A stretch of DNA of 64,000 bases from Tenacibaculum soleae (lineage in GTDB: Bacteria > Bacteroidota > Bacteroidia > Flavobacteriales > Flavobacteriaceae): the NCBI RefSeq assembly GCF_001693415.1, contig NZ_MAKX01000001.1, positions 620,300 to 684,299 of the forward strand, written 5' to 3'. Position numbers and translations under genes: made by a program. Positions 26,703 through 34,963 of the stretch are shown piece by piece. Within the stretch, counting starts at the first letter, position 1; every line of letters starts with the position of its first letter. The notes under the pieces are model-generated. The model saw only the letters and a list, made by a program, of their open reading frames with translations, made no database searches and was not told where the DNA came from.

Positions 26703-28322
26703 ATGTTGAAATTAAACAATCAATTTGTGAAAAATAAGGTGTTATTTTTAGTCGTTTTAGTATCAATTGTAATTATAAGTTGTGCTCGTAGAGGTAGGCC
26801 AGATGGAGGTCCGAAAGATGAAGACGCGCCAATTATGGTTACAGCCAACCCACCCTATGAATCGATTCATTTTAATAAAAAAGAGATTAAAATTGAATTT
26901 GATGAATTCATTGTACTAAAAAATATTTCTAAGCAATTAGTAATTTCACCACCCTTGAAATACCCGCCAATAATAACCCCTCAAGGTACACCAAGTAAAT
27001 ATATTAATATTGAAATTTTAGATACTTTAAGAACCAATACGACCTATACTTTTAATTTTGGAAACGCAGTTCAAGATAATAATGAAAAAAATACATTAGA
27101 GAGTTTTAAGTACGTTTTTTCTACCGGAAATTATATTGATTCTTTAAAAATAAAAGGAGCGGTAACAACAGCTTTTACCAAAGAAAAATTAAAAAACATT
27201 AGTGTTTTATTATACCGATTAGATAGTAGTTATACTGATTCGGTTATTTACAAACAAAAACCTAATTATGTTACTAATACCTTAGACTCTACTAATTTTG
27301 AGTTTACCAATTTAAAAGACGGAAAGTATTTATTGCTAGGGTTAAAAGAGGCTTCAAGTGATTATCTTTTTAATAGTAAAACTGATGAAATAGGTTTTTA
27401 CACAGATACTATTTCTTTACCAAAAGATACCCTAATAACTAAGCCAATTCGTATTTTTAAAGAAAAACAGCCGTTTAAATTTAAAAGAGGAAAAGAAATT
27501 GTAAAAGGTAAAATTCAGTTTGGTTATGAAGGTGAAAAGGGTAATATGAACATTAAGTTGTTGTCTAAAGTTCCTGATACTTTTAAATCGTTTTTTCAAT
27601 ATGAAAAAGACAAAGATACTCTTAATTACTGGCATACTCCTTTAAAAAGGGATTCGTTAAACTTTATGGTAACCAACAAAAACTTTATTGATACTATAAA
27701 AGTTCGTTTGCGTAAAAAGAAAATAGACTCGTTAACAATGTCTTCAAGTATTAGTAAAACACTACATTTAAACGATACCTTATTTTTAGAAAGTAATAAT
27801 CCCATTGTTAGAATTGATACATCTAAATTTTCGATTGTAGATAAAGATACCGTAAATGTTAATTTTGAAGTAAAAAAACAAGCAATTAACAAATTGGCTA
27901 TTCTATTTGAAAAAACACCAAAAATGACTTATAAATTTGATGTTTTACCAAAAGGAATCATCGATTTATATGAAACACCAAACGATTCGTTAAACTATAA
28001 TTTTAAAACGCTTACCACTGAAGATTATGGAAGTATAATTTTAGATCTTAATAAAGAAACAAATCATCCTGTTGTAATTCAACTTTTACATAAAGATAAA
28101 GTGTTGAAAACAAGATATATTTCATCTTCTGAAAAAATTGAGTTTAATTTATTAGAACCAAAAGAATATACTGTTAGAGCAATTATTGATGAAAATAACA
28201 ATCGTGTTTGGGATACAGGAAATTTCTTGTTAAGAAAACAACCAGAACAGGTTATATACTTTGATAAAGTTTTTAAGTTAAGAGCCAATTGGATTCAGAA
28301 TGAAACTTTTGTTATTAAATAA
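26703..28322 (+). CDS. Outer-membrane lipoprotein with Ig-like domain
   Basis: 539 residues from ATG 26703, or 531 from the in-frame GTG at 26727, which would give a clean lipoprotein signal MKNKVLFLVVLVSIVIISC with a lipobox cysteine at 19. The mature start CARRGRPDGGPKDEDAP and the following PPYESIHFNKKEIKIEFDEFIVL to YTFNFGNAVQDNNE stretch match a bacterial Ig-like (SbsA/Big_5-type) domain at about 40-140. The rest is beta-rich with a GxxxLLGLKEA motif. Many Bacteroidota encode this lipoprotein; its job is unknown. A -7 box ends exactly at the ATG, which supports the later GTG. Confidence 0.86.
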   Translation: MLKLNNQFVKNKVLFLVVLVSIVIISCARRGRPDGGPKDEDAPIMVTANPPYESIHFNKKEIKIEFDEFIVLKNISKQLVISPPLKYPPIITPQGTPSKYINIEILDTLRTNTTYTFNFGNAVQDNNEKNTLESFKYVFSTGNYIDSLKIKGAVTTAFTKEKLKNISVLLYRLDSSYTDSVIYKQKPNYVTNTLDSTNFEFTNLKDGKYLLLGLKEASSDYLFNSKTDEIGFYTDTISLPKDTLITKPIRIFKEKQPFKFKRGKEIVKGKIQFGYEGEKGNMNIKLLSKVPDTFKSFFQYEKDKDTLNYWHTPLKRDSLNFMVTNKNFIDTIKVRLRKKKIDSLTMSSSISKTLHLNDTLFLESNNPIVRIDTSKFSIVDKDTVNVNFEVKKQAINKLAILFEKTPKMTYKFDVLPKGIIDLYETPNDSLNYNFKTLTTEDYGSIILDLNKETNHPVVIQLLHKDKVLKTRYISSSEKIEFNLLEPKEYTVRAIIDENNNRVWDTGNFLLRKQPEQVIYFDKVFKLRANWIQNETFVIK

Positions 28323-28372
28323 ATTAGTAAGATTGATAATGATTTATTTTTTCTATTTTTATAGAAAAAGCT

Positions 28373-29785
28373 ATGTCAAGACTTTTATCTAATTTACCGA
28401 TTGAAAATTTAACTCATGAAAATGACTATATTGGTATTATAGAAAAGGGGAATTTAATAAAATCTTTTTTCCTTGCAAACAAGCAAGAATTTTCTGAAAT
28501 AAAGTTTTTTTCAATATATGGAGATTGGGGAAGTGGTAAGAGTACTTTAATGAAGTACGTTGAAAAAGAATTAAGAAGTTCTTTTAATCCCTTTTTCTTT
28601 GAGGCTTGGCAGTTTGAAAGTGATGCTAATTTAGCGAGTTCCCTTTTAGAGTTTTTGGCTAAAAAATCAAATACTAAAGTTGATAATTTTCTTAAAAATG
28701 GAAGTAAATTATTAGAAGGTTTCGCAAAATCAGTAACTTTTAAAACACCAATAGCTAATTTTAATATGCCAACGATGATTGATCATCTTGATGAGCAAAC
28801 TTTTTTTGAGTTAAAAGAGCAGTTTAGTCGTGATTTTATTAATTGGGAGACTCAAATTACTAAAGGAGAAAAAGCACCAAAATATAATATTGTTTTTATT
28901 GATGATTTAGATAGATGTGAACCCGAAAACGTTTTGAATTTATTATCAGCAATTAAATTATTTTTCACTTTTGGTAAAAAAACAATTTTTTTGTGTGGTA
29001 TTGACAAAAAAGCAGTTATAGAAGCAGTAAAAACAAAATACGGAGAAGTTGTTAAGGCAAATGAATATTTAGAAAAAGTTTTTGATATTTCTTTTTCAAT
29101 GCCACAAAGCGTCGATGTTTCAAAGCTTGTTAACCAGTATTTTGATGATTCTGAAATTGTAAAAGAAGATAAATTAGGTGATTTAATAAATAATTTTTTT
29201 AAGGACATCCACTTTCAGAATCCAAGAAGAATAAAGAAAATTCTTAATAAGTATTTGATTATAAGAAGATTAAAAGAAAATGATGTTTCAGGGGATTTAA
29301 TGTTGCCAAATATTATACACAATAATTCGGGGACTCTTTTTGAAACTTATTTAACTTTATACTTGCTGATTCTGAATGAGTTTGAGCCTAAAAATTTTAA
29401 ATTATTATTTAATTTTAGTACTAAAAGAGTAAAATATAATGAATCTTTGAGGGTGAATTATACAGATTTTAGGAAGTTTACAGAAGCTTCTTCTAATTTT
29501 TTTTCTAGTTTAGAAGAAAATGTTGTTGATTTAAAAATTAGTGATTTAAGTAGTCGTAAATATATAGAAGTTGCAGTTGCTTTTGCACCTATTGAAGTTG
29601 AAAACCTTAAAATGTTTGCTTTTGGAAGTTATAAAGAATATTTAAATTACTTTAATGTTTTAAATAAAAGTTACGAGTATTATTTCACATTATTGATTTT
29701 AAAAAATGAAAACATATTAAACGATAATTCAGAATCAGAATATAATTTATTAGAATATAAAAAAATGATTACTAATTTAATCTAG
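28373..29785 (+). CDS. KAP family P-loop NTPase
   Basis: 470 residues. Walker A GDWGSGKST is at 50-58 and Walker B NIVFIDDLDRCEP at 172-184; the DDLDRC string is a hallmark of KAP NTPases. FEAWQFESDANLASSLL follows the first strand, and a sensor-like QNPRRIKKILNKYLI is near 280. The membrane segments found in many KAP proteins between A and B motifs are absent, so it is probably cytoplasmic. KAP proteins occur in phage defence and membrane-associated assemblies, but no partner gene is adjacent, so a defence role is only a possibility. Confidence 0.9.
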   Translation: MSRLLSNLPIENLTHENDYIGIIEKGNLIKSFFLANKQEFSEIKFFSIYGDWGSGKSTLMKYVEKELRSSFNPFFFEAWQFESDANLASSLLEFLAKKSNTKVDNFLKNGSKLLEGFAKSVTFKTPIANFNMPTMIDHLDEQTFFELKEQFSRDFINWETQITKGEKAPKYNIVFIDDLDRCEPENVLNLLSAIKLFFTFGKKTIFLCGIDKKAVIEAVKTKYGEVVKANEYLEKVFDISFSMPQSVDVSKLVNQYFDDSEIVKEDKLGDLINNFFKDIHFQNPRRIKKILNKYLIIRRLKENDVSGDLMLPNIIHNNSGTLFETYLTLYLLILNEFEPKNFKLLFNFSTKRVKYNESLRVNYTDFRKFTEASSNFFSSLEENVVDLKISDLSSRKYIEVAVAFAPIEVENLKMFAFGSYKEYLNYFNVLNKSYEYYFTLLILKNENILNDNSESEYNLLEYKKMITNLI

Positions 29786-29801
29786 TAAATTAGTAATTTT
29801 T
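29768..29801 (+). terminator. Terminator overlapping the KAP stop
   Basis: ATTACTAATTTA (29768-29779, inside the last codons) pairs over 12 bp with TAAATTAGTAAT (29786-29797), followed by Ts. The terminator stem is built partly from coding sequence. Confidence 0.7.
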
Positions 29802-30189
29802 ACTCCTCATAACTGGTAGCACTTGGGCAAAATAACAAATCGGTTGGGTTATCAATATCGTATAAATATTGATAGCTTCTGGTTTCTTTTTCGCAAAAAG
29901 GTGCTATTAATTTTAACATAGTTTCAAATCCACTTAAGGTAAGAATACAAAAAAATGTTTCGTTATCTTTTGTTAAAATGCCTTCATCAGATTTAAACAA
30001 ACCGAATATTAAATTACAATTACGGGGTTCAATAAAATCTACTTCAGATAAATCTAACTTCTGTCTTTTTTCAATAATGGTTTCTTTAAGTAAATTTCTA
30101 AACTTAATAGCCTCTGCTTTATTAAAATTGTAGAGTCTTACAAGATTTTCATCATGCCCATTTATATTTGCTATATAATCCAGTTCCAT
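29800..30189 (-). CDS. Hypothetical protein downstream of polA
   Basis: 129 residues, starting MELDYIANINGHDENLVRLY and including FRNLLKETI, EPRNCNLIFGLFKSDEGIL and FFCILTLSGFETMLKLIAPF. It follows polA by 9 bp on the same strand, so it is in the same operon. No signal peptide or membrane segment is seen. I do not recognise the family. Its mixed alpha/beta content suggests a small soluble domain. Confidence 0.75.
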   Translation of the reverse strand: MELDYIANINGHDENLVRLYNFNKAEAIKFRNLLKETIIEKRQKLDLSEVDFIEPRNCNLIFGLFKSDEGILTKDNETFFCILTLSGFETMLKLIAPFCEKETRSYQYLYDIDNPTDLLFCPSATSYEE

Positions 30190-30198
30190 TTTTTCTTA

Positions 30199-33039
30199 TT
30201 AATGTGCTTCTAACCAGTTTTGCCCAATTCCCATTTCTACATCTAACGGAACAGCCATTTTAAAAGCATTTTCCATTTCCTCTTTAATAATCGGCTTAAT
30301 TATTTCTAACTCGTCTTTATGAGCGTCAAAAACCAATTCATCATGCACTTGTAATAGCATTTTCGATGTAAAGTTTTCTTTTTCAAATCGATTATAAATG
30401 TTAATCATAGCCAACTTTATAATATCGGCAGCACTTCCTTGTATTGGTGCGTTTACAGCATTACGCTCAGCAGCTCCGCGAACGATAGCGTTTCTTGAGT
30501 TGATGTTTTTTAAATACCTACGACGGTTTAAAATCGTTTCTACATAACCATTATCACGTGCAAAATCAACTTGGTTAGCCATGTATTTTTTAAGTTTCGG
30601 ATAGGTTTCGTAATACGTATCAATTAATGCTTTTGCTTCTTTACGAGATAAATCGGTTTGATTGCTTAAACCGAAGGCTGAAACTCCATATACAATTCCG
30701 AAATTTACTGTTTTTGCGTTGCTACGTTGCTCGCGAGTAACTTCATTTAACGGAACATTAAAAACTTTTGCAGCCGTTGAAGCGTGAATATCTTCTCCAT
30801 TTTTAAAGGCTTCAATCATCGTTTCTTCTTCGCTTAAAGCTGCAATAATTCGTAATTCTATTTGCGAATAATCGGCAGCAAGTAATACATGGTTTTCATC
30901 TCTCGGAACAAAAGCTTTTCTAACCTCTTGTCCGCGTTTTGTACGAATAGGAATATTCTGTAAGTTCGGGTTATTAGAACTCAATCTACCTGTAGCAGCA
31001 ACAGCTTGTGCATAAGATGTATGAATACGCCCCGTTTTAGTGTTTACTTCGTTTGGCAAAGCATCAACATAGGTACTTTGTAGTTTTTTATACTGGCGAT
31101 ATTCTTGAATATCGCGAATAATTTGATGGTCTTTTGCTAAAAACGACAATACATCTTCAGCGGTTGAGTATTGTCCTGTTTTTGTTTTCTTTGGTTTGTC
31201 AACCAATTGCATATTTTCAAATAATACAATACCTAACTGTTTTGGTGAAGCAATATTAAACTCTTCGCCAGCTTGTTCGTAAATACTTTTTTCTAAGCGG
31301 GCAATATCATTTGCTAAATCTACAGAAAGCTCTTTTAAAAACGGCACATTTAAATTGATTCCTTCAATTTCCATTGCGGTTAAAACCGAAACTAAAGGTG
31401 TTTCTATATCGTTAAATAATTTGGTAACATTTCCGCTTTCTAACTCTTTTGTAAAATGTTCTTTTAATTGCAACGTAATATCAGCATCTTCAACAGCATA
31501 TTCAGTTTGTTTTGTAATTTCAACTTGTCGCATAGAAAGTTGATTTTTACCTTTTTTACCAATTAAATCAATAATTGGCATTGGTTGGTAATTTAAATAC
31601 GTTTCTGCCAAAACATCCATTCCGTGGCGCATATCTGGGTTAATCAAATAATGCGCAATCATGGTATCAAACAACCTTCCTTTTACGGGCATGTTATAAT
31701 TTGATAAAACTTTGATATCGTATTTTAAATTATGGCCAATTTTTTCAATTTCAGAAGCTTCAAAAAACGGACGAAATTCTTCTAAAATAGTTTTGGTTTC
31801 CTCTTGGTTTTCAGGAAAAGAAACATAGTACCCTTTGCCAGTTTCCCATGAAAAAGAAATTCCGATTAATTCAACTTCTAAGGCTTTTAAACCTGTAGTT
31901 TCGGTATCAAAACAAATGGATTTTTGTTGTAATAACTTTGCTAATAATAACTTTCTTGATAGCGGTGTATTTATGTGTTGATAAAAATGAGAAGTGTTTT
32001 GTAAGTTTTTATAACCAGAAATACTTTCATCTTCAGTTACATTTCCTGCACCAGGTGTAGCAAATAAATCAAATTGTCCAGCGGTATTTTTATCAGCTGC
32101 CTTTTTTGATTTAGCTGTTGTTTTTTCCTCTTTTTTAACTTCGGATGCGTTTTCAGAAACGCCAAAAGTTTTTAGAAAATTATCAGTTAAACGACGAAAT
32201 TCTAAATCAGTAAAAATCTCTTTGGTCGCTTCAATATTTGGTTGGCACATTTCAAAATCTTCTTGATGAAACTCTACCGGAACATCTAACATAATGGTTG
32301 CTAGTTCTTTTGATAAAAGTCCAAGTTCGGCATTTGCTTCTACCTTTTCTTTCATTTTACCTTTTAAATCAGCTGTATTTGCCAATAAATTTTCCATAGA
32401 ACCATATTGGGCTAAGAATTTCTTGGCCGTTTTTTCACCAACACCAGGTAATCCAGGGATATTATCAACAGAATCTCCCATCATCCCTAAAAAATCGATG
32501 ACTTGTTCGGGTCTTTCTACACCAAATTTTTCTTGTACTTCGGGTATTCCCCAAGTTTCATATCCACCGCCAAAACGTGGGCGATACATAAAAATATTTT
32601 CAGAAACTAGTTGGGCAAAATCCTTATCTGGCGTTACCATATAAGTTTGGTAGCCTTCTTTTTCGGCTTTTTTAGCTAAGGTTCCTATAATATCATCTGC
32701 CTCAAATCCTTCTTTTACAATAGCAGGAATGTTCATCGCCTTTAATATTTCTTCGATATACGGAACGGCAATTTTTATAGCTTCAGGCGTTTCTTGCCTG
32801 TTGGCTTTGTATTCAGGAAAAGCATCCACTCTGGCGACCGATCCGCCACGATCAAAACACACTGCTAAATGATCAGGACGCTCACGTTTTATAACATCTA
32901 ACAGCGAATTTGTAAAACCTAAAATTGCTGAAACATCCATTCCTTTTGAGTTAATTCGTGGATTTTTTATAAAAGCGTAATATCCTCTGAATATTAATGC
33001 GAAAGCGTCGAGTAAAAAAAGTCGTTTTTGATCTGCCAT
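30199..33039 (-). CDS. polA: DNA polymerase I
   Basis: 946-residue repair and Okazaki-processing polymerase with all three domains. The 5'-3' exonuclease covers about 1-300 (KRLFLLDAFALIFRGYYAF, GFEADDIIGTLA). An intact proofreading 3'-5' exonuclease follows (CFDTETTGL near 375, with the catalytic D-x-E kept). The polymerase has motif A LLAADYSQIELRI, motif B RSNAKTVNFGIVYGVSAFG and motif C QVHDELVFD near the end. A Lys/Thr/Ala-rich linker follows the first domain. Confidence 0.98.
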   Translation of the reverse strand: MADQKRLFLLDAFALIFRGYYAFIKNPRINSKGMDVSAILGFTNSLLDVIKRERPDHLAVCFDRGGSVARVDAFPEYKANRQETPEAIKIAVPYIEEILKAMNIPAIVKEGFEADDIIGTLAKKAEKEGYQTYMVTPDKDFAQLVSENIFMYRPRFGGGYETWGIPEVQEKFGVERPEQVIDFLGMMGDSVDNIPGLPGVGEKTAKKFLAQYGSMENLLANTADLKGKMKEKVEANAELGLLSKELATIMLDVPVEFHQEDFEMCQPNIEATKEIFTDLEFRRLTDNFLKTFGVSENASEVKKEEKTTAKSKKAADKNTAGQFDLFATPGAGNVTEDESISGYKNLQNTSHFYQHINTPLSRKLLLAKLLQQKSICFDTETTGLKALEVELIGISFSWETGKGYYVSFPENQEETKTILEEFRPFFEASEIEKIGHNLKYDIKVLSNYNMPVKGRLFDTMIAHYLINPDMRHGMDVLAETYLNYQPMPIIDLIGKKGKNQLSMRQVEITKQTEYAVEDADITLQLKEHFTKELESGNVTKLFNDIETPLVSVLTAMEIEGINLNVPFLKELSVDLANDIARLEKSIYEQAGEEFNIASPKQLGIVLFENMQLVDKPKKTKTGQYSTAEDVLSFLAKDHQIIRDIQEYRQYKKLQSTYVDALPNEVNTKTGRIHTSYAQAVAATGRLSSNNPNLQNIPIRTKRGQEVRKAFVPRDENHVLLAADYSQIELRIIAALSEEETMIEAFKNGEDIHASTAAKVFNVPLNEVTREQRSNAKTVNFGIVYGVSAFGLSNQTDLSRKEAKALIDTYYETYPKLKKYMANQVDFARDNGYVETILNRRRYLKNINSRNAIVRGAAERNAVNAPIQGSAADIIKLAMINIYNRFEKENFTSKMLLQVHDELVFDAHKDELEIIKPIIKEEMENAFKMAVPLDVEMGIGQNWLEAH

Positions 33040-33163
33040 TTTTATATGTTAAACCCATTAAAATAGGTTGATTATCAGTAATTATTTGTCGAAAATTAAT
33101 CGGTAAAAGAATCGAAGTTATCTTCGATGGTAAAACTACAAAACTTTAACAAGATGTTAAAAA

Positions 33164-33191
33164 TTGATTTTTAATAATCAACCTATCTTTG
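33164..33191 (+). promoter_or_regulatory. Promoter of the metallophosphoesterase gene
   Basis: TTG at 33164-33166, a 17-base spacer and TATCTTTG at 33184-33191 match the -33/-7 pattern, 21 bases before the ATG. Confidence 0.65.
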
Positions 33192-33212
33192 TGCGACTTT
33201 TAAAAACTGTAT

Positions 33213-34436
33213 ATGTCTCGTTTATTGGTAACCATCGTTGTTTTTTTATTATTTATTATAGTGTTTGAAAGTTATGCTTTTCAGGCAATAAAAACAATTA
33301 CTAAAAATAAGTTTTTCCGTTATGGATGGTTGTTCTTAGGCTTCTTAGCGTACGCTAATTTTTTTTATACAATGGTTTTTTATGATAGAAATTCAGGGCA
33401 AACGCCACAATTTCAATGGGCAGTAGCAATGCTTTTGGTAGCATTAATACCTAAATTAATTATTTTATTAGTTATGTTTGGCGAAGATGTTGTTAGGTTT
33501 ATTCAAAAAGGAATTTCTTTTTTATCAACAAATGAAACAAAGCCCTTGGTAGGAAGAAGGTCTTTTGTAGCAAAAATAGCTTTAGGTATTGCTGCAATTC
33601 CGTTTGCAAGTATTTTATATGGTATTTTTAAAGGAAAGTATAATTATAAGGTGCTTAAATATCAATTATCATTTAAAGATTTGCCTGATGCTTTTGATGG
33701 ATTTACGATTACGCAAGTAACCGACATACACTCTGGTAGTTTTACCAATAAAGAGGAAATAAGCTATGGTGTTGATTTGATTAATGAGCAAAAATCTGAT
33801 TTACTTTTGTTTACAGGCGATATTGTAAATAATTTTGCCCATGAAATGGATGATTGGATTACTGTTTTTAAAAAATTAGATGCTCCGGTTGGTAAATATT
33901 CGATATTAGGAAATCATGATTATGGTGATTATTCAAAATGGAAAAGTGAAGAAGATAAAGCTGCAAATTTTAAAGCAATAAAAGAAATTCATCCAAAAAT
34001 TGGTTTTGAGTTATTGTGTAATGAAAACCGATATATTGAAAAGGATGGTCAAAAAATAGCTTTAGTTGGGGTAGAAAATTGGGGAAAAGGTTTTAACAAA
34101 GCTGGTGATCTTAACAAAGCGTCTGAAGGAATTGAAAAAGATGATTTTAAAATTTTAATGAGCCATGATCCAAGTCATTGGGAGTATAAAGTAAAAAAAG
34201 ATGATTTTAATTACCAGTTAACGTTAAGTGGGCATACGCACGGGTTGCAATTTGGTATTGAAATACCAGGGTGGTTTAAGTGGAGTCCGTCACAATATGT
34301 TTATAAGCAATGGGCTGGTTTATATGAAGAGTTTGGTCGTTACATTAATGTAAATAGAGGTTTTGGATATCATGCGTTTCCTGGTAGGGTAGGTATTTGG
34401 CCTGAAATTACGGTAATTGAATTGAAAAAAGCTTGA
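33213..34436 (+). CDS. Membrane-bound metallophosphoesterase
   Basis: 407 residues. The N-terminal part (about 1-150) has four hydrophobic segments. The catalytic domain carries the calcineurin-like blocks in order: TQVTDIHSGSF, LLFTGDIVNN, ILGNHDYGD, LMSHDPSHW and LSGHTHGLQFG, with all metal ligands present. It resembles the YkuE/YaeI-type membrane phosphoesterases, of which some act on UDP-diacylglucosamine or other lipids; the substrate here is not known. Transcription is from its own promoter at 33164-33191. Confidence 0.93.
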   Translation: MSRLLVTIVVFLLFIIVFESYAFQAIKTITKNKFFRYGWLFLGFLAYANFFYTMVFYDRNSGQTPQFQWAVAMLLVALIPKLIILLVMFGEDVVRFIQKGISFLSTNETKPLVGRRSFVAKIALGIAAIPFASILYGIFKGKYNYKVLKYQLSFKDLPDAFDGFTITQVTDIHSGSFTNKEEISYGVDLINEQKSDLLLFTGDIVNNFAHEMDDWITVFKKLDAPVGKYSILGNHDYGDYSKWKSEEDKAANFKAIKEIHPKIGFELLCNENRYIEKDGQKIALVGVENWGKGFNKAGDLNKASEGIEKDDFKILMSHDPSHWEYKVKKDDFNYQLTLSGHTHGLQFGIEIPGWFKWSPSQYVYKQWAGLYEEFGRYINVNRGFGYHAFPGRVGIWPEITVIELKKA

Positions 34437-34523
34437 TTTTCAGGGTTTTTAACAAATGTTAATATCTAATTGAAAAAAAAATAGTAATTTTGAAAGATTT
34501 TATTTATAAAAATATAAAATACC

Positions 34524-34817
34524 ATGACAAAATTTGGTGAAATTATAAGTGTTAACAAGCCTGTTTTAATTGATTTTTACGCAGATTGGAGTGAGTTAGA
34601 GCCTAGTTTAGATACACTTCGTGATGTTGCTGCAGCTTTAGGCGATAAAGCAAAAGTAATTAAGATTGATATTAGACAAAACGAAATTTTAGCTGAAGCT
34701 TTACGGGTTAAAGGTAACCCTACTTTTATGATTTATAAAGAGGGGCGAATGAAATGGCGACAAACAGGTGAACAAGATGCAAATACTTTAATTGGTTTGG
34801 TACAGCAGTACGTTTAA
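34524..34817 (+). CDS. Thioredoxin-fold protein lacking the CxxC motif
   Basis: 97 residues with clear thioredoxin features: VLIDFYADW near 14-22, KVIKIDIRQN, the cis-proline turn GNPTFMIY near 69-76 and GEQDANTLIGLVQQY. At the redox site WCGPC is replaced by WSELEP (22-27), and the protein contains no cysteine at all, so it cannot do thiol-disulfide exchange. A structural or chaperone-like role is likely. It is followed by a terminator and appears monocistronic. Confidence 0.88.
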   Translation: MTKFGEIISVNKPVLIDFYADWSELEPSLDTLRDVAAALGDKAKVIKIDIRQNEILAEALRVKGNPTFMIYKEGRMKWRQTGEQDANTLIGLVQQYV

Positions 34818-34904
34818 AACCATTTTTAATATAATTACCATAAAACAGGTGTTATTTCACTTGTCTTTTTAAAGTTTAAGTGTTAAAGCTAAACTTACTA
34901 CGTT

Positions 34905-34943
34905 AAAAGCGCAGCTACGATATAGTAACTGCGCTTTTTTTAT
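34905..34943 (+). terminator. Terminator after the thioredoxin-like gene
   Basis: AAAAGCGCAG (34905-34914) pairs with CTGCGCTTTT (34929-34938), followed by Ts. The GC-rich stem could also end the convergent DUF2723 gene. Confidence 0.85.
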
Positions 34944-34963
34944 ATAATAATATTCTTAAAATA

